Source: Glossina fuscipes (lineage: Eukaryota; Arthropoda; Insecta; Diptera; Glossinidae). From it: a stretch of 64,000 nt of DNA. A program made the translations under genes and the position numbers. How positions within the stretch are numbered: the stretch's first letter is position 1; each line of letters opens with the position of its first letter. Below, piece after piece: positions 22,593 to 34,214 of the stretch. Location of the stretch: positions 3,008,363 to 3,072,362 of the forward strand of contig NW_023998432.1 in assembly GCF_014805625.2 (NCBI RefSeq). Direction: 5' to 3'. Under the pieces are notes generated by a model. It was not told where the DNA came from and did no database searches. It saw nothing but the letters and a program-made list of their open reading frames with translations.

Positions 22593-24316
22593 GTGAGTAT
22601 AATTAAGAGACGTAGTGGTGGTAGTAATTGATTATATTGCCAAGTGTGCTGTTTGTTAACTTCTCTGATATACAGAAAAAGTTGCTAATGTCTTTTTTGC
22701 CATATTTTCAAAATCATTATTCATTCTACAGAGATGGTAAACTTTGTTTCTCTAGTAATTGGATTTTTTATTATTATACTACCGCTGGTTGTTAGTGTTT
22801 CGATGTTTTGTGCTTTAAGGTAAGTACTGAGAAATAAAATATTAAAATCAGTGATTTCGTTGCATATCTTTCGTATTTACTTTTACTTTTTCACGCTAAC
22901 CATAATCTGTTGTTTACGTTTTCCTAAGATATCTTTACAATAAATATCAATCAAATTCAGCGGACAACGCTGTAAATCCGGAGGCTAAGAATTTGACCGG
23001 AAAGCGTTCATACGATGACAGTGTTGAAAGAGATGAGGTAAAACAATGTTTTCCTTATTATCGTTTCCATTTACTTTCAGTTCTTTCTCTTCACATCCAC
23101 CACCGGCTAATTTATTTAAAGACTTCCATAAACTATTGATCTATCCATCTTAATTTGGATCTTACTATATAACGTGGTGGTACATTCCCTTGTATTCCAT
23201 CGAAAAACAAATTTACAATTGAATGGCTCAGTATTATTAAACAATTATATCAATTTTTAGGGCAAATTTATTAACTGAAATATGAAAAGTAGTTACAAAA
23301 TTCTCAAGTCTGTCTGTGTTTTACCTTAGAACATAAATGAATAATACTACAGATCGAGCTGCTTTAGCGTCCACTTTATTCGGAAATTTTACGCAATTTT
23401 TTTAGAAAAAAAAATGTTTATGTTTAAATACAAAAAATGTTGGAAATCGAACAAATTCAATGTGGGTGAAGTTTAAAACTTAATAAAATAGGTGGTGTGT
23501 ACGAAATTCGGGTTTATCCGAATTTGTTATTTTCTGTCATTTTCTTCCCTATTTGCTTTCTCTCTCTCTCTTTCTATCTCTTTCTCTAGTTCTTTCTTTT
23601 TCTCTCTACCTCTCTGAATTACTCGCTATATTTTTATTGTATTTTAATTTGCGGTCATCATCATCCAATTATTTACAATTGTCCTACGAGTTTGGACGAA
23701 AGAAATCTTACGAGTTGAATAATATTATTGTAACAACAGAATTTCCTTAATTATTTATAATAGACGGGCCGAAATGATTGGCTTTTTTAGAGAAAACGAG
23801 CAGACTGGACATTATTGAAGAAATTTCCAATATATTAGACTTAAATTTTGAAGGCTTCTTCTCTACTAGTTCTCTCTCTCTCTCTCTCTCTCTCTTTTCC
23901 TCTCTACTTTACCATTACAGTCGCCTACTGTTCCATCCCATACATCCCAAGAAAGTGAACGACAGTATACTTTAACAAAAAGTCAACCACTGTCCAACGA
24001 TAACCTTCAAAATATAAACCAAGTGAATGCGTCTACTCACTTAGAGAGTTCAAATCGCGCTTTAAGTATAAATTCTTGCAAAATTAATGATGGGCTGTTA
24101 TCCTTATCTGTGGCGTCTTTGATAAAGTCCACCCAAGGAGATAAGTGTGGTCCAAATGGTTCAATTACCAAGATGACCTTGGAAAATAATTTACTAATTG
24201 TAGAGACCGAAGAGCGCAATGTAAGTCGACACAGTTCGTTGTGCTTCTTTCTTTAACTCTTTATGTTTTAGATGTGTTCTTGCCTCTCTCTCTCTCTCTC
24301 TCTCTCTCTGTCTTGT

Positions 24317-24349
<33 letters not shown>

Positions 24350-26238
24350 TTTACGTACAATTTTAACATATTCCCTATTGTGATATTGATGTTGTAAATA
24401 TTTTATATGTTTGGTTGTTGTCTTTAAAAACACATACACACGGTGTAAATAGTCTATTTGTGTAGTGTTGCATACGTTACTGCTCGTTGTTTTACTCGTT
24501 TATATTCTAAAACGGTCTCCACCCCATTAAAATGGATTTTCTTAGGCTGTGTGTTCACTTACATTCATGCACGTTTCATCTTGTTTCCTTTTTTTTTTTT
24601 TTTTAGCTTTTGATGTTTTTTCAATGTATTTTGATTTGTTGCTTGATAATGCTCTATAAATTTTTATGGTACGCCACTGTGCATTTAACAATGTCTTTTA
24701 AGGATATATCACGTGTGGCTCGAGAAACTAAAATGGATTATAACAAACATGGGGTTTTTGTGGTTGAGGTAGCTCGTGGTATCGATTCAAAGTGCATACC
24801 CGAGAGTCCAATTGCTGAAAGTTCAGAGCGAATGCTAGCCGCCTTTGATAATAAGCAAAACGGTGATATAGGCTACAAAGTGATGAAAGACAAAACCACT
24901 CACAATAATGAAAGGGTTCAAATTCATTCCCCCCCACCTGACAATGAAGAGCTGTCTAGGAATCTTCATCAAATCGAAGAAGTCGACGAGCCAGTACATT
25001 CACCTCAACAAGAAAGTATTGAGAACGACTTAACGCAAGCAAACACGGGCTTGTCGCAATCCGATTTGAGTAGCACGTCGTCCAATGATTCCAATAAGGC
25101 TTATAATTACGGAAATCAAGCATTATATGTTATTGAAAATGATGATTATGCGTTAGTGTCGCCAGTTAAAAATGTGATCAACACAGAAAACACAAAACAC
25201 AACTTAAAAGACGATGATCACAATTCGGAGAATGGACATAATCAAGAGAAAAATTTGGGTCAAAATAAGGAACTGAAGATCGAAGCGGTTAAAAAGAACA
25301 TTATAAAATGCCATCTGGTACATAGTTCAGAAGTAACTGAGAGGCAAGCAAAAGAAAAAGACATAACTAAGCAGACCATCAGTGAAAGCACAAAGCCAAT
25401 CGAGAATTTGCATCATAAACAAATGATTGAACGAAAAACTGTTTCTATAAATTCAGATGACATATGTGAGAAATGTGATGAGAGCGATGAAGTAAAATAT
25501 AATCACTTAAAAATAAAAGAAAAAGAAACCAATGGCATTGTCCTGAAGAAAGAATATGTTCAGGAACTATCTCATCCAACAGATGAGGAAATAAATTTAG
25601 TAAATAATGATGAGACTCAAATAAAAAAAGAAGCTTCTGAAATTAGGTCTAATAGTTTGGGACACCCATCTCTCCTAAATAATTCCATTGGAGAATATAA
25701 TATTCCACTGACCGCGAACGAGTTACTCCCCGATTTGATACCCGATAATTCGTTGATCGAAACGATTGGATTAGAGGAGGAAACCGAGATTGTTAGCGAA
25801 AATGGTTATGATAGTATAATAACTTTACCAGCCCCGCCTAATAATGATGGCGCTTTAAGTAATGATGCGAATTTACCGGATACAATTCAATTGGACTCTT
25901 TGCCCCCACCACCGTCTCCTTTACCACTAACGAATGAGAGTGAAATAGAGACGGAAACCGATAATATAGATGAATTAGCGCCAGCAGTGGATATGCATAC
26001 AAATGAATTAAAAGAGTTGCATAAGCCAGGCGAGGAAAAATCAATGAATAGTGTTTACTCAGTAATTCCACCACCGCAACCACCTGCATCTGTTACTCTG
26101 AACTTACCTAGCAATGGTAAGTTGGTAAATTCACCTCTTACGCCTCCAGCCTCGCCACCATTGCATTATTCAAGTGGTCTGGCGCATGGTGGCCTATGTG
26201 CTCATATTCCGATAACTGTAGATGTGAATGGCAGTTAA
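19109..26238 (+). CDS. Large single-pass transmembrane protein, five exons, family not recognised
   Basis: The predicted CDS joins 19109-22592, 22732-22819, 22929-23037, 23921-24220 and 24703-26238 (5517 nt, 1838 residues). All introns are GT-AG and phases fit (1, 2, 0, 0). The ATG at 19109 follows AAAATAAA and starts a hydrophobic signal peptide (about residues 1-25, ending near IQGAP). The ectodomain (to about 1163) is rich in Thr, Ser, Asn and Glu with many NxS/T sites and a run of nine prolines at residues 822-830. One transmembrane helix spans about 1166-1190. The tail of about 650 residues is acidic and ends in Pro-rich blocks (PLTPPASPPLHY). The shape suggests a cell-surface adhesion- or mucin-like protein; its function is unknown. 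The join is inferred from splice sites and frame. Confidence 0.85.
22732..22819 (+). CDS. Exon 2: transmembrane helix
   Basis: The 88-nt exon lies between ATTCTACAG/AGATGG and TTTAAG/GTAAGT. It encodes almost exactly the membrane segment (FVSLVIGFFIIILPLVVSVS...), followed in exon 3 by the basic RYLYNKYQ stop-transfer sequence. Intron 1 is only 139 bp. Confidence 0.88.
22929..23037 (+). CDS. Exon 3: juxtamembrane cytoplasmic segment
   Basis: The 109-nt exon runs from TTTTCCTAAG/ATAT to GATGAG/GTAAAA. It encodes residues about 1191-1227 (YLYNKYQSNS...DDSVERDE). Intron 2 is 109 bp, the next intron 883 bp. Confidence 0.82.
23557..23616 (+). repeat. CT-rich microsatellite in intron 3
   Basis: An interrupted TC repeat with TTTC and TATC units, inside the 883-bp intron 3. 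Confidence 0.9.
23871..23894 (+). repeat. (TC)n microsatellite at the exon 4 acceptor
   Basis: A pure TC run of 24 bases that ends 26 bases before exon 4. It lies within or next to the polypyrimidine tract of that acceptor. Confidence 0.92.
23921..24220 (+). CDS. Exon 4: cytoplasmic tail
   Basis: The exon is exactly 300 nt, in phase 0 at both ends, from CATTACAG/TCGCC to CGCAAT/GTAAGT, encoding residues 1228-1327. It is Ser/Asn-rich and ends in a more ordered MTLENNLLIVETEERN. Being phase 0-0, it could be skipped without a frameshift. A CT microsatellite (23871-23894) sits just upstream of its acceptor. Confidence 0.83.
24283..24352 (+). repeat. (CT)n microsatellite in intron 4
   Basis: A long CT repeat interrupted by TGTCTTGTTC and TGTC. 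It begins about 60 bases after the exon 4 donor. Confidence 0.92.
24703..26238 (+). CDS. Exon 5: acidic, proline-rich C-terminal tail
   Basis: The chosen acceptor is CTTTTAAG/GATATA at 24702/24703, so the join reads TEERN-DISRVARETKMDYNK, which is smoothly hydrophilic. The exon starts with GVFVVEVARGI, a short ordered patch, then a long acidic Asn/Glu-rich stretch. It ends in clustered prolines (PPPPSPLPL, VIPPPQPPAS, SPLTPPASPPLHY) that could bind SH3 or WW domains. Stop TAA at 26236-26238. A second in-phase acceptor at 24606/24607 is treated in the findings. Confidence 0.82.
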   Translation, partial: DISRVARETKMDYNKHGVFVVEVARGIDSKCIPESPIAESSERMLAAFDNKQNGDIGYKVMKDKTTHNNERVQIHSPPPDNEELSRNLHQIEEVDEPVHSPQQESIENDLTQANTGLSQSDLSSTSSNDSNKAYNYGNQALYVIENDDYALVSPVKNVINTENTKHNLKDDDHNSENGHNQEKNLGQNKELKIEAVKKNIIKCHLVHSSEVTERQAKEKDITKQTISESTKPIENLHHKQMIERKTVSINSDDICEKCDESDEVKYNHLKIKEKETNGIVLKKEYVQELSHPTDEEINLVNNDETQIKKEASEIRSNSLGHPSLLNNSIGEYNIPLTANELLPDLIPDNSLIETIGLEEETEIVSENGYDSIITLPAPPNNDGALSNDANLPDTIQLDSLPPPPSPLPLTNESEIETETDNIDELAPAVDMHTNELKELHKPGEEKSMNSVYSVIPPPQPPASVTLNLPSNGKLVNSPLTPPASPPLHYSSGLAHGGLCAHIPITVDVNGS

Positions 26239-26501
26239 TATCAAGGCTTATATCGGATTTAAAGTGAATTACCTACACATGTCGACTGAAAAGCTAAATC
26301 ATTTTGTTAACTTAAATCAAAACACATTAGATACTAAAAATATTTAAGCATGTATGTGGACAAAGCAACGAAAATCTTAAGTATGCGTTTGGGGAGACCA
26401 ACACATACATATAGATATAATTTAAATCGCGTCTGTGTTGAGAGTAAAAAGCGATGCCTAAACTGCTATAGTAAGGGGCAACCAGGTGAAAAACTTGCTA
26501 G

Positions 26502-26520
26502 AATAAATAAAATAAATAAA
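26502..26520 (+). terminator. Candidate poly(A) signals
   Basis: Overlapping AATAAA hexamers occur in AATAAATAAAATAAATAAA about 265 bases after the stop codon of the membrane-protein gene. This is the first cluster of canonical signals downstream. The site also looks like simple sequence, so use is inferred. Confidence 0.45.
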
Positions 26521-26730
26521 AAAATAATAATAATAATATAATATAGAGAATAAGTTTTTACCGCTCGTTTCGTGGATAACATAGGATCTGCTACAAGCAG
26601 AGTGCCAATTAGAGTTGAATTTAGAACACTTAAGTCGCCACCCGGAAAGTTTTAGCAGTCCAGTGAGCATGCTATATGGTATAATATAAAGAAGAAAGAG
26701 AGAAAATACGATAATAATATATTAATCAAT

Positions 26731-26802
26731 TCTCTCCCATTCTTTCTTTCTTTCTCTCTCTCTATCTCTCTCTTTCTTTCTCTCTCTCTCTCTCTCTCTC
26801 TA
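26731..26802 (+). repeat. CT/CTTT microsatellite in 3' flank
   Basis: TCTC, TTTC and TATC units with a final pure CT run, about 500 bases after the stop codon. Confidence 0.9.
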
Positions 26803-26809
26803 TCATCCT

Positions 26810-29800
26810 TTTTCTGCCGATCAGAAGTCAGGTGTCTTTCATTAGGACAGAAAAGATCGAAAACAACATAAATTTTCTAGCTCTAGTTCCATGGTGAGCA
26901 TCTACAATTTCGAAATACTTTGTATATTATTTTTGTCTAAGCACACTACAGTAGAGATTATATGCCGTTAAATGTATTAAGTAGAAATTTTTTGCAAAGC
27001 AGTAAACCCGTAAAATAATCTAAAACTAATTTCGAAAATATGTTGTGTATTTCGATGAAATGTCGAAAGCACATTGGATTTGATTAACTCTTTGAAATTC
27101 TTATGCAAATTAAATCTTAGATCAAGTAATCGTTATTATTTGCTAATCTGAAAAAGTTACAAATATATAGATAACATCTTTCTTCCTAAACACTTTGCCA
27201 AATTTTAGTAAACATTGAACGAGAAGGAAAAAACAAAATTTTATGGTATTAAGCGTATAACTAAAACTTATCATTAAGTTGCATTTGATTATTAAGTAGG
27301 AAGATAAACTATGTTAAACGAAATAAGTAAGCCTTTACCAGTATGGAAATAATATGAAAAATTCTAACTGGAACGAGTATACCGTACTACATAAGTCGTA
27401 TGCAAAAAAGGACATATTATTATTATTATTATTATTATTATGATTGAAACGTGCGTGCCAAAGATAAAAAATGATTGGAATAAAAACCACGAAACAAGGC
27501 CTTTTTTTCCGAAATGAGATCTTTAAGTGTTGATATTATTTCCGCAAGCGTCATAACTGTTAATAGAGAGTACATACTCGATCTACATACAAAAGTTTAT
27601 GAATCGACTTTTAAAAGATTTTTTCTTGATAATAAGAGATTATAAGAGATAATTATAGAATGCCTTCGTGAACAATGTGATTACGGAGATCGGAGCGAAT
27701 CGTCGAAAAAATATTATAGTCAATATCAATTGTTTGCCTTTATCTTTATTTGCACGAGATAGCGTGCGTTTACAAGAAATAAGGGGGTAAGAGATTTATA
27801 ATGAATGCTATAAAGATCCCTTGCAAGACTTGGTGTTAATGTGTAAATAATTTTATTTAAAAATGGTGTTTTGTTGGTATCCAAATTAAAAATTATTATA
27901 TAAACAAAATCCACGAAAGAAATTAAATTCGACCATTGTCTTTTATTAAATTTAACCCGAAACTAAAGGGTATTAATATGATATCAATGTAAGCATAACA
28001 TGCTGTACAAGTGTACATATGCAGCTATGCAAGTATAACATAATACATATGCCAGCTGTGCTGTGTATAACACCATTTCAGTGTATGAAAGCGTAAGCAT
28101 ATTATTGCAAACTTGTAACGCGACATACATGCAATATAGATACGTGTATCTAAAAGATTAATAATTATAAGAAGTGAAATCTCTAATTAGCAGATATTTT
28201 CTAAATTGTGGTTAAATTTCCAATAAGTAAATAAAAGAGATGAACTCAGAATGAAGGTCGATATTGTAGAAAAGTTTCAAAGCCAATATTCATAATGGCA
28301 ATAAGCGAAAAAAAAATAGCCATATATGCGGACAAAAATGAGTAATAGTAATTTAATATGGATGATTGCCGTACAGATTTAATTGCACGATTTTCAATCG
28401 CGTAGAATGGAAGGGAATTTGATTTTACTCAGCTTTGGCTGAGATATTTAAGTTTGAGCGACAAATTGAAACCACGTTATTGGACATACGGACAGAAAAT
28501 GCAGTGCTTAAAAGTTCTGTATTGCATACATCTAAATATTACGCACTTAATGAAAAATCAATCGTATTATACTGTTTCTAATGGCTGTAAGATAATACGT
28601 CTATTCGTACATATACACAGATTTGGCGTTTGCATGTACTGATATGAATTAATTAGTATTGTTTATGGTATCTTTCTTCGAAGAATAATTTAGTAATATT
28701 TATTTCAAATACAGATAAGAAAAAATTGATCAAATTTAAAGTTGTCCAAAATAAATATATATATAAAAATTAAGTGAAAAAAATTATATATAATGAATAA
28801 TTCAATGTACCACCTAACATCACGCATATATGCAAATCTATGCATACGCGTATATATATGCATATATATATATATTTATATATATATAGTGTATGTTTAC
28901 GTTATTATAAAAATAAAAATTTTTACAAATACATTGTCTTTAGCGCGGCCAATGCTCTTAAAAGGGCCTTGAAAATAACTAATCGTTTTTGTCGTTAAAA
29001 AAAAGAAAACATTACACTTTTGATACACATAGTCAGACGTTTGTCGTATGTTTAAATGACTAAAACGAAGATCTCGCATCATTTCTTGCGATAGGAAAGC
29101 ATTTAAATATTTCGTAATTTTTTGTATTTAGGATTCTGAGACCGATTCTGTTCGTCATTTTGCTCGCTTGGTTATCTGCATGATTATACAATTCTTCAAA
29201 ATAGGTAAAATCGCTAGAATAGAAGTGGCAACAGCGAATTTGGGGAATAGATCATTAAATCAATTAAATGAACGAAAAACAAAACACGTAAACCAATGCG
29301 AGTTTAGAGAAATGATATCCCTTAAACTCAATAATATACATATAAGTAATAAAAATTTGAGCGATTTTCGTATTTTTAGTTCTGATGATGCGAGTTTAAC
29401 ATTTGACTTAACACGAATACATATAGTTTTTGTTTTACTATTCATTTATTTTTTATTATAATTAGATTTGAGTTCTGAGTGAAAAACATTTTTAACTATA
29501 CATATATACATGTAGTCGTGAAACAACATTTACCCAAACCATAAGTGGATATAAAATAATTGTATATGTGATTGTTATTTGACTCCTCGTCTAATTAACT
29601 TTAAATCAATGATTATTAATTATAATAATAATAATAATAGAAATAATAATACTGAAAAAATAAAAAAACGAATTACATTTAAAACACGCGAATGTGCAAT
29701 TTTTTTAATATCCTACTCTGTTGTGGTTGGTGGGTAAGACCGACAATTTAATAATTTGAATCCTATGAATCTAAAGATTGATATGAGTTTTTTTTAACAG

Positions 29801-29880
29801 AGTGCCAGCAATAAAGTAAATAGGATAATTAATATATAAATAAATTGAAGAAATATAGAAAAAGATATAAAAAAAGATCA
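26810..29880. other. A/T-rich spacer after the gene
   Basis: It contains an (ATT)n run at 27415-27441 and an alternating TA region with GCATACGCGTATATATATGC near 28837-28889. The 97-residue frame at 29168-29461 has no recognised homology. Part of it may be a longer 3' UTR. Confidence 0.4.
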
Positions 29881-29989
29881 GATGCGTGATTTATGTCAAA
29901 GAAATTTACTTTTAAATATGATTATTAGGGCGTTTATTATGATTCACAGCTTAATACAACGCCATGTTACGGACAGTAGAGTTTTGTTC

Positions 29990-30165
29990 TATTCAGATAG
30001 AAAAACGGACAGACGGGCGTGCTTAAATCCATTTATAATTTCATATGGATCACGAATATATATACTGTGTGGGTTCTTTGATAGTTCCTTCCGGTCGTTG
30101 CAAACGGTGTGGAAAAATGAATATACCGCTCGGCCTTCGGTAATGAGTATAAAGACACAACTTTA
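29990..30165 (+). repeat. Dispersed repeat family B, 3' part
   Basis: Blocks ACGGACAGACGGGCG, TTAAATCCATTTA, CACGAATATATATACT, GTGGGTTCTTTGAT, TTCCGGTCGTTGCAAACG, AATGAATATACCGCTCGGCCTTCGG and GAGTATAA match, in the same order, the repeats at 48520-48640 and 56490-56660. It abuts the decayed Jockey LINE directly. Confidence 0.6.
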
Positions 30166-31320
30166 AGTGAAGTTGATGAGATTCTTGTCACTTCCGATGT
30201 CTCACGAGGAAGTCGGTTGGGATCGATGCTGTTTATTTTATACATTGATGACCTCATCTTAGCTATTGAATCTGCTCATATCCTAATGTACGCAGGTTAC
30301 GTCAAATTTTTTCCGCCGGTTACTTCGGAAACTCAATGATGTCTCTTCCAAACTGACGTAAATAATTTAGTAACGTGGCAGTCCTTCAATTTTATGTGGT
30401 TAAACGAAAAGAAATGTGAGAAGCTGTCATTTTCAAGGTGGAACATGTTCGCAAGGAAATCTTTTATACACTGCAGAGGGTGGATTCATTTCTTGACCTA
30501 GGTATCTTGTTTGATCATCAACCTTCGATTCAATTTGCATATTCAACACTCTGTGAATGAAGCTATATCAGTGCTAGGCTTCAATAAACGCTCGTCGAAG
30601 GAATTTGACGGCGCATATGTGACAGGAGGATTATACGTCAGCTTAGTACGTCCTGCATTTGAATAGGCCCCTTTTTGAATTCCATTCAATCTCTGCAAAG
30701 GCAGTTTTTGTTGTTTGCTCTAAAAAACTTGTGTTGGGATCCATGCGCCATCCGCCCCCCGCCCTCCTTATGAAAACATGTTGCTACTTATATTCTTGCC
30801 ATCGCTTGAGAAACCGAGGATGGTATTGGGCATTAGTGGCAAAATGGTGAAGCTGATTAATGGTACCATTGAGTAGCCGTTTTTGTTGAGTGCGATTAAT
30901 TTTAACGTTCCTTCCTGTCCAACAAGATACTTTCGTTTGATTAAACTTAGCCGATGCAGGCTAAATTATGAGCTTGTTAATCCACTTATGGTTCTCCGTA
31001 GCAATCAGAATTACCTTTAAAACTCTATTTCCTTATCGGATCCTCTTGCATCCACTAAGATTACTCTTTTGAATGCTCGCGCGCTGCCGACGTCTTACAT
31101 AAAATAATAGTTAAAGCCTATTATTCGGAATGCTGATACGGAATTTGATGATATTACATTGTTTATTTTCTTATATGTTTGTATTAATTGTCTATTGTTG
31201 TACGACTCCTTCACTTGAATTGTAATTAGGTTAAGTCTTCAGATGTATTAATTGCGCAATTCAGCTGAATCTTCGCTGTAGCTGAATTCTGTATTTATGG
31301 AAAATAAATAAATAAAACTA
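30155..31320 (+). mobile_element. Decayed Jockey-type LINE remnant
   Basis: Broken frames give RT pieces in order: a SRGSRLGSMLF.LYIDDL stretch (30205-30260), an ILMYAG..KFF that corresponds to the catalytic YADD region (near 30280-30310), and CEKLSF (30417-30437). The 3' end is A-rich with AAATAAATAAATAAA at about 31300-31316. The sequence is older and more degraded than the LINE at 31.7-35.0 kb. No ORF1 or endonuclease remains. Confidence 0.75.
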
Positions 31321-32168
31321 AATTAAATGATAAAAAACTATTTTGTTTTTTATATAAACTTTCGCTATATAAAAGCATCTAGGACGGCTTTAATGTCTGA
31401 AAAATTAGTTATATCGCTAGTTATAATAGTTGAAACTTATTTCGACTTCGATATGTTCAAGTATCAAAAAGGTCCAAAAATCAAGCAGTTTAAATTACGC
31501 AACTTAAGAAATTACATAATTGGACGCATATAGGTAATTCGAAATAGTTTTTAAGTCTTATACTTCTTACACTTTAGCTGAACCATACGAAACCGGATAT
31601 GTTTCTTATGAAAGAGTTTTAAGACCTTCGAATTTACTTTTTCGTTTATTGTTTTATCGTTATTTTGGCCAACAAAAATTAAAGGTTGTATTTATTTTAT
31701 TTTATTTATTCCACTTATATTAGAAACTCAACTAAACAAATAACAGTCGAGTTCAATTGGCTCTTAATGCAAAACTTATATTAATTAACAATAAAATTGA
31801 GTATAAGCATAATAAAACAAATAAGAAGAAAAAAAAAAGAAAAAGAAAAAAGAAAAAAAAGCATGTACACTATCGGCATAGGAGCACACTTACAACCGGT
31901 ACAGGACCAAATTGCAAATGAACCCCTAAGCCATCGCAAACATGCATAAGCCTGGCAACCGATAATAAATTGACAATAATTCACTTTCGAAACGTAACGA
32001 CTTTTTAAGGATAAAAGCTAGTTTAAATACGACATAGGTAAATCGCGCGTATTAAGCAATGTTGCTTTAATGGACTTTAAAGAGTCCGATAACGAGAATA
32101 AGTGGTAGACGTCATTTAGGTTCTTGCAAACGACTCTGAGCGGGTTAAACGGTTCGTAATTATATCTG

Positions 32169-32194
32169 CGCGCGCACACACACACACACACACA
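32169..32194 (+). repeat. (CA)n microsatellite
   Basis: GCGCGC followed by about 12 CA units, inside the 3' part of the Jockey-type LINE. Confidence 0.9.
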
Positions 32195-32320
32195 TCTCAT
32201 AATTAAATTTACACTGATTAAGCTTAATCAAGATAAAGTGCCTAGAGAAGCGGTTAGGGACATTAAAGCTTATTTCACCAAGTAATAAATACGAGTCAAT
32301 AGCACCATTTATTACTTTAA

Positions 32321-34200
32321 TTAGAAAAGAAACGTCAAGAACAAATCTACGTTTCTCAAGAGACGGGAGGGACACCAGAAGCAACCTATTTTCATACGGA
32401 GGAAGAGAGGCAATCGGAGGCAATCCAAATTTCTAAGGGCAAACAGCAAGAATTGCTTTTGAACAGATTCAATTGAATCTATGTAGCACCTATATGAAGG
32501 AGACCACACAACAGAGGCATACTCGAGTATGGGTCTAACCAAACACATGTGCAGCCCTTTCGTAATGTAGGGATCATCAAGCTCTTTGGACCACCTCTTT
32601 ATAAAACCAAGCGCGGACCTAGCTTTGCTAATCGAGAGCTCAATATACAAGTTGAAACGTAACCTATGGTCAAATAGAACTTCTAAATCTGTGATCGAAT
32701 CGACGTCCTCCAACTTATGTGAATCTATGAAATACTGAGAAATGAATGACTTTCTTCCTGAGAAAGAAAGCTTCTTACATTTACTCAGATTTAGTTTCAA
32801 AAGATTCACAGAGCACCATGCAACAAAATTATCCAAGTTACCTTGAAGCTGATGTGATTGCGATTCTACAGAGAATGAGGAAAACAGTTTCACATCATCT
32901 GCATACATTAAGATCTGGCTGGAATTAACGACCGATGGGAGATCGTTAATGTATAAACCAAATAAAATAGGACCTAAGTGACTTCCTTGAGGTACGCCAG
33001 ACGTAACGGAGAAGTCATCCGAGGTGATGGAGTTAAGCAAAACCCTGAAGGATCTATTGTGCAGATAAGAGCTTATCCATTTCACTAAGTAGGGGGGAAA
33101 CCAGAGGCTTGGAGTTTAAAGATAAGTAGTCTATGGTTAACCATATCAAATGCTTTGCTCAAATCAGTGTAAATAACATCTGTGCGAGAGCCGCTAGAAA
33201 AAGCCTTGAAAACATGACAGGTAAACTCTAACAAGCTAGTGACTGTAGATTGCCCTTTACGAAAGCCGTGCTGGTGCGGAGAATTATACGAATTAATGGC
33301 AAAGGCCAAATGCTGAGTCACAATTCGCTCGAACAACTTGGGCAAGACACTCAACTTGGCTATGCCTCTGTAGTTCTCAACAAATTGTCTACTTCCACTC
33401 TTGTGGATAGGAATAAGGAAACTACTCTTCCAGCATGAAGGGAAAACACCTAAATACAAGGACATGTTAAAAATCTTTGAGATCACACCACATAACTCGA
33501 CAGCGCAAGATTTAAGTACACATGATGGAATTCCATCAGGTCCAGGCGAACAACTGTATTTTAGAGAACTCAACCCTTTAAAAATATATTTAAAAAAACT
33601 CAACCCTAAAAAGAGTATTTAGGATTAGCAAACACAGACGATTTAATGAACTGAATCTGTATCTGCAATAATATTGGTGGTTGAGGGAGTTAAATCTATG
33701 TCTCGCCACCGAATAAGCGAAATAGTCGAGCGCAGAGCCACTTTTCGAATATATTTTGAATAGCGAGTTTTTTCTATTTGTGTGATATTTAATTGTCTTA
33801 TTTAACCACTGGGAACACCTGCTTCGAGGTCGACAATGCTTGATCGGAACAGATGCAGCAATAGCTAGATTTAATGTATTGTAGAACGATGGCAATAAGC
33901 TTTCAATACTACCGGTTGAGAAATCAAGCGTCAGATGTGAAAGACGATGTTTTAGTAATACAATATTGATTTTATGAAAATCATAATAATTATTTAAAGA
34001 AGTTTGATTTGGCACATTAAGGCATTTCAACAAACCATCATTAATATGATGAAAGGAAATGCATATTGATGGATAATAAGGATCCTCAGGTCAACTAAAA
34101 GGTGGAAAACGATTTATGTAAATCTCGGGAAAATTGGCAAAGCAGAGATCAAGCAGTCTACCATTACAATTAGGGGTACGATTATATTGACCCAAATTAT
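32321..34200 (-). pseudogene. LINE ORF2: endonuclease C-terminal remnant and reverse transcriptase
   Basis: Near 34050-34200 the minus strand reads GRLLDLCF, typical of the end of a Jockey-group endonuclease domain. Frames then run 34033-33590 (linker), 33603-33085 (RT: SPGPDGIPSCVLK, VENYRGIAKLS, FRKGQSTVTSLLEF, DLSKAFDMVNH) and 33085-32321 (SGVPQGSHLGPILFGLYIND, YADD at 32894-32905, RPILEYASVVWSP). Frame changes occur at about 33085 and 33600. The YADD catalytic box is intact, so this is the best-kept RT in the window, but it is not continuous. Confidence 0.88.
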
Positions 34201-34214
34201 GATCAAACAATTCA

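Noticed and set aside
24023..24256. 77-residue frame as a separate gene
   Set aside because: It is part of exon 4 of the membrane-protein gene, in the same frame, and only continues past the GTAAGT donor into intron 4.
24194..24439. Arg/Glu-rich minus-strand frame
   Set aside because: It is the complement of the CT microsatellite in intron 4 and has no coding meaning.
28837..28889. TA-rich palindrome as a regulatory hairpin
   Set aside because: Alternating TA sequence forms such symmetry by chance; nothing nearby supports a function.
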